Part shown: positions 61,063-64,000 of the stretch, piece by piece | Position numbering within the stretch: position 1 is the stretch's first letter | Layout: every line of letters begins with the position of its first letter | Assembly: GCF_018130465.1 (NCBI RefSeq) | Contig: NZ_JAFCKJ010000019.1 | Coordinates: 59,831-123,830, forward strand | Direction: 5' to 3' | Source of the DNA: Bradyrhizobium canariense | GTDB lineage: Bacteria; Pseudomonadota; Alphaproteobacteria; Rhizobiales; Xanthobacteraceae | Length of the DNA: 64,000 nucleotides | The notes under the pieces: generated by a model | What the model was told of the DNA's origin: nothing | Databases searched by the model: none | The model's input: the letters and a program-made list of their open reading frames with translations, nothing else | Made by a program: the position numbers and the translations under genes

Positions 61063-61542
61063 TCACGACACGTCGATCGCCAGCAATCGTGCCGCCAGCC
61101 GGGCGTTCTTGGCAATCGTCGTGAGCGCGTCATTCAGGTCTGTCAGAGTCTTCTCGTCGAGCTCGTTGAACATGGTCGAGTTCAAGGCAAGCTTTCTCTT
61201 GGACAGCTTTTCGATCTCCGTGGTCGCCTTTGCCGTCAGCGACATCATGACAAAGCGCGCGTCGTCCGCCGCCGGCCGCCGCGACAGGAAGCCGCCCTTT
61301 TCGAGGCTCTTGGTCTGGTTGGTGACGAAGGCGGGGTGGACGCGCAGCTTGTTCGCAATGTCGATTCCGGCGACGCCTCGCCCTTCGTCCAGTTCGGTGA
61401 TGGCCATCAATATCAGCCACTGCGGCTCGGTAATGCCCAGCAGTTCGGCCCAGCTGGTGTGGATGTCCTCCAGCTGAGAGTGAATTTCGACGACGTTCCA
61501 GATGAAGTCCGTAATCGCCCTGTCGAGTTTCTTCTCGATCAT
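61063..61542 (-). CDS. MarR-family transcriptional regulator
   Basis: 159 aa. Winged-helix core WLILMAITELDEGRGVAGIDI, LRVHPAFVTNQTKSLEKGGFLSRRPAADDARFVMMSLT (recognition helix and wing), with long dimerisation helices. ATG 61542 with a GGGGGAG site. Divergent from the porin over a 508-bp gap. The target is unknown; the divergent region contains a hairpin and the porin promoter. Confidence 0.9.
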   Translation of the reverse strand: MIEKKLDRAITDFIWNVVEIHSQLEDIHTSWAELLGITEPQWLILMAITELDEGRGVAGIDIANKLRVHPAFVTNQTKSLEKGGFLSRRPAADDARFVMMSLTAKATTEIEKLSKRKLALNSTMFNELDEKTLTDLNDALTTIAKNARLAARLLAIDVS

Positions 61543-61757
61543 GTGGCTCCCTCCCCCTTTGTCTTGTGTCCCATCTTTAATGGGATATTTGGGAGGCGTC
61601 TCGAATATCCCGCACCGACGATAGTGGTAGACACCGCAGGGTGGAAATCGCCCTGGCATTTATTGCTTGCAAAAAACAATTAAGTAAATTACGCCTTATA
61701 GCACTCAATTCTGCTGCTCTTGACCTCGTCGATAGACAGCGATGTGAGACCTCCAAG

Positions 61758-61785
61758 AAGCCCTCGGGATGCCCCCTGAGGGCTT
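61758..61785 (+). terminator. Hairpin with T-rich tail in MarR-porin gap
   Basis: AAGCCCTC (61758-61765) pairs with GAGGGCTT (61778-61785) and is followed by TTCTT, a rho-independent-type terminator on the plus strand. There is no protein gene ending here, so it may end a short RNA transcribed from about 61650-61700, or an attenuated leader. An AT-rich stretch about 90 bp upstream could be a promoter. Confidence 0.45.
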
Positions 61786-61880
61786 TTCTTGCTTATCGGT
61801 ACCGATTTCAGCGCCCGGGTCGCCGCTGTTGCTCGCAAGCCACATCGCGTTCGGAACTTACGATTCACCAAAGCAATAAA

Positions 61881-61909
61881 TTGAGACCATTGTTTTTATA
61901 AACTATATG
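61881..61909 (+). promoter_or_regulatory. Promoter of the porin gene
   Basis: TTGAGA (61881-61886), 17-bp spacer, TATATG (61904-61909); strong sigma70-type match in an AT-rich island. Implies a 5' leader of about 135 nt before the ATG at 62051, with GGAGG at 62039-62043. Confidence 0.65.
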
Positions 61910-62050
61910 TGAAGCCACGACGGAGGGGGGGCACCTCACTGTCGTTTCAGTCCGGACCTTCGGTGCGGATCTGAATTGAACGGAAATTGAGAGGGTAAAG
62001 CGGCGTCCACCGAGGAGCCGAGCCCCCTGAACCGACCTGGAGGTTTACTA

Positions 62051-63631
62051 ATGAAGTTGACGAAGTCGCTCTTTCTCGGCTCGGCTGCCGGCCTGATGGC
62101 CGTCTCCGGGGCGTTCGCAGCCGATCTCCCCGTGAAGGCCAAAGCGGTCGAGTACGTGAAGATCTGCTCGCTGTACGGCGCCGGTTTCTACTACATCCCG
62201 GGCACCGACACCTGCATCAAGCTCGGCGGTTACATGCGCGCTGACGCTGTGATCGGCTCCAACTCGGACTTCAATCCGAACCAGAGCGGTACTCCCGGTG
62301 CTCGCAACCGCCTGATGAACTACTACACCTTCCGCGCTCGTGAAGACCTCAACATCGACACCCGCACCGCGACCGAGTACGGCGTGGTCCGCACCTTCTT
62401 CGACGGCGTCTTCACCTGGACGAGCGGCAACTACACCCCCACCGGTTCGGCAACGGGCGCAACCCAATACAGCGGTACGCTCGGTCTCAACGCTGCGGGC
62501 ACCGCTCTCGTCGGTTCGGGCAGCGGCAACGTCAACGGCACCGACGGCAACACCTCGGCCGGTGCGCTCGGCGTGTACTATGCCTTCATCCAGTTCGCCG
62601 GCTTCACGATGGGTAAGGCCGTGTCGCAGTTCGACGCGCCCTGGACCAACTATCCCGGCAACATCACCGACAACCTCGTCGGCGGCAGCGGCACGGTCAC
62701 TGGTGTCAACCAGTTCACCTACACCGCCGACTTCGGTCAGGGCATCACGGCAGCGTTCTCGGCTGAAGACGTCTCGGCCTACTATCAGGCCGGCAACCTC
62801 AACATGACCGGCGCGACCGCGGGCGGCATGATCGGCGGCTCGTACGGCACCAACTCCATCGGCGGCACCCGTTCGCCGAACCTCGTCGGTATGGTGCGTG
62901 TCGACCAGGCCTGGGGTCTCTTCCAGGCGTCGGTGGCTGCGCATGACAACCACGTCGGTTACTACGGCGCTTCCGAGACCACCGGCCACCCCGACGACAA
63001 GTGGGGTTGGGCTGTGCAGCTCGCTCTGTCGATCAAGAACATCCCGACCGGCGCGGGTGACACGATCAACATCCAGGGCGTCTACACCGACGGTGCGACC
63101 CGCTACAACTTCCAGAACCTGTCGGGCAGCAGCTACGCGCTGTACGGCAACTCGGGCATTGCTGGCTCTTACGGCAGCATCGGCTTCGCCAACGCTCCCG
63201 ACACGGTGTTCGTGACCGGCAGCTCGCAGGAAACCGTCAAGACCTGGGGCTTCCGTGGCGCCTACACCCACAACTGGGATCCCAACTGGAACACCGCGCT
63301 CTACGGTGCCTACGCTCAGGCCCAGTTCGGTACGCTGGCTAAGACCACCCTCTGCGGCGCCGGCGGCGGCGGCGGCGTGTTCGGTGGCCTGGCGGGTGTG
63401 ACGGGTTGTAACCCGGACTTCGCGATCGGCCAGCTGGGTGTCGTCACCCGATGGACCCCGGTCAAGAACCTGACGTTCTCGGCAGACGTCTCCTGGACCC
63501 ATCTCGACCAGAAGTACTCCGGTACGGTTGGCCTCGTCCCGAACGTCACGACCGCCAAGCCGGCCGCGGTTTACGAACTGAAGGACCAGGACTCGATCGC
63601 CATGATCCTCCGCGCTCAGCGCAACTGGTAA
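62051..63631 (+). CDS. Outer-membrane porin (Omp2/porin_2 family)
   Basis: 526 aa. Signal peptide (SLFLGSAAGLMAVSGAFA, cleavage before ADLP), then the typical rhizobial porin start VKICSLYGAGFYYIPGTDTC, followed by repeated amphipathic beta-strands rich in Gly/Asn/Thr/Tyr, ending in an aromatic residue (Trp) after NW, as required for outer-membrane insertion. The two Cys near residues 38 and 55 are conserved in the family. Strong codon bias (highly expressed), strong RBS, own promoter and terminator. Confidence 0.95.
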   Translation: MKLTKSLFLGSAAGLMAVSGAFAADLPVKAKAVEYVKICSLYGAGFYYIPGTDTCIKLGGYMRADAVIGSNSDFNPNQSGTPGARNRLMNYYTFRAREDLNIDTRTATEYGVVRTFFDGVFTWTSGNYTPTGSATGATQYSGTLGLNAAGTALVGSGSGNVNGTDGNTSAGALGVYYAFIQFAGFTMGKAVSQFDAPWTNYPGNITDNLVGGSGTVTGVNQFTYTADFGQGITAAFSAEDVSAYYQAGNLNMTGATAGGMIGGSYGTNSIGGTRSPNLVGMVRVDQAWGLFQASVAAHDNHVGYYGASETTGHPDDKWGWAVQLALSIKNIPTGAGDTINIQGVYTDGATRYNFQNLSGSSYALYGNSGIAGSYGSIGFANAPDTVFVTGSSQETVKTWGFRGAYTHNWDPNWNTALYGAYAQAQFGTLAKTTLCGAGGGGGVFGGLAGVTGCNPDFAIGQLGVVTRWTPVKNLTFSADVSWTHLDQKYSGTVGLVPNVTTAKPAAVYELKDQDSIAMILRAQRNW

Positions 63632-63655
63632 GATCTGTCGAACCACGTGAACGAA

Positions 63656-63684
63656 CACCCGGCGGGAAACCGCCGGGTGTTTTT
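63656..63684 (+). terminator. Rho-independent terminator of the porin gene
   Basis: CACCCGGCGG - GAAA - CCGCCGGGTG followed by TTTTT: a perfect 10-bp GC-rich stem with a GNRA loop and T-run, 25 bp after the porin stop codon. Confidence 0.95.
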
Positions 63685-63774
63685 CGTTGCGCAAGGCAGA
63701 TGATGTGAGGGCGGCGAAACGCCCAATTCCGATAGTCCGGATGGAGCCCCAAGCGTGATCAGGGGCCGCTCTTC

Positions 63775-64000
63775 CGGCGCGAGGCCTTGCTCGGATTGCG
63801 GCACGCTCGATTTGGGTGATGGGCCCCGCATCACCCGACGGGCAAAACACCTGCGAGGCTGTCAATCGGCCGCCGCAAAAATATTCCGCTTTACCGAAAT
63901 TCGGTTTTGTCGTATGTGTCGCCCATCCCGGCTCATCCTTGAGGGGCGATCATGTGGTCGTCACGTTCGCGAGCCGGGCTTGCGGTGGACGCGGCAGCGT
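63775..64000 (+). repeat. Dispersed Bradyrhizobium repeat entering the window (copy 2)
   Basis: Starting around GATGGGCCCCGCATCACCCG and ACGGGCAAAACACC, through AAAATATTCCGCTTTACCG, AAATTCGGTTTTGTCG, CCATCCCGGCTCATCC and CGTCACGTTCGCGAGCC, to GCGGTGGACGCGGCAGCGT. I recall this order from repeats found many times in Bradyrhizobium genomes. It continues beyond the edge. Its central part matches 59328-59425. Confidence 0.7.

Overview
The window reads as a chromosomal segment of a Bradyrhizobium or a close relative. It is GC-rich, genes are dense, and gene families are typically rhizobial: an omp2-type porin, TRAP and Liv transporters, DUF2934/DUF3606 stress proteins. It also carries dispersed non-coding repeats that I recognise from Bradyrhizobium genomes; two related copies are visible here, at about 59328 and at the right edge. 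No tRNA, rRNA, CRISPR array, prophage or complete insertion sequence was seen.

Region 1 (1-18300) looks like a specialised-metabolism and export island. Two paralogous cytochromes P450 (one cut by the window edge) flank a Baeyer-Villiger-type flavin monooxygenase and are followed by an Sfp/EntD-type phosphopantetheinyl transferase. Then come an SDR, a four-gene MacA/LolD/FtsX-type exporter and a Tat-exported amidohydrolase. Three divergent copies of a DUF3102-type protein are interspersed, each lying just upstream of one of these transcription units. An alpha/beta hydrolase, a small Cys-rich protein and an FAD/NAD(P)-binding protein close the region on the minus strand.

Region 2 (18500-20020) is a decay zone: a P450 fragment, then an HxlR-type regulator and an SDR gene lying head to head, both missing their 5' ends at the same point (about 19400), as after a deletion.

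Region 3 (20053-29679) is a catabolic locus: SMP-30 lactonase-like protein, FCD-GntR regulator, TRAP transporter (dctPQM), type II dehydroquinase, a dimeric-barrel protein, a TIM-barrel isomerase/dehydratase-like protein, a KstD-like flavoprotein and a LysR regulator. I infer hydroaromatic (quinate/shikimate-type) uptake and conversion.

Region 4 (29800-40700) is stress and housekeeping: DUF2934 proteins, DUF3750 protein, an Mfd-like helicase, a Mn-catalase fused to a YciE-like domain, a small secreted protein, DUF3606-glgX and small orphan genes. Several have EcfG-like promoters (GGAAC-N16/17-NGTT).

Region 5 (40848-53631) is transport: an orphan Tat-exported peptide-type binding protein, a TetR-MATE pair sharing a long palindromic operator, a MetQ-like binding protein, and a cassette of luciferase-like monooxygenase, CMD protein and alkylhydroperoxidase-like protein joined to a Liv-type ABC transporter with a fused permease.

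Region 6 (53632-64000) starts with a nickel permease preceded by an exact NikR-type operator. It continues with a HerA-like ATPase, a winged-helix/YkgJ Cys-cluster protein, a ketopantoate-reductase-like protein, an FrsA-like alpha/beta protein lacking the nucleophile serine, a MarR regulator and a strongly expressed-looking porin with promoter and terminator. The right edge enters a dispersed repeat.
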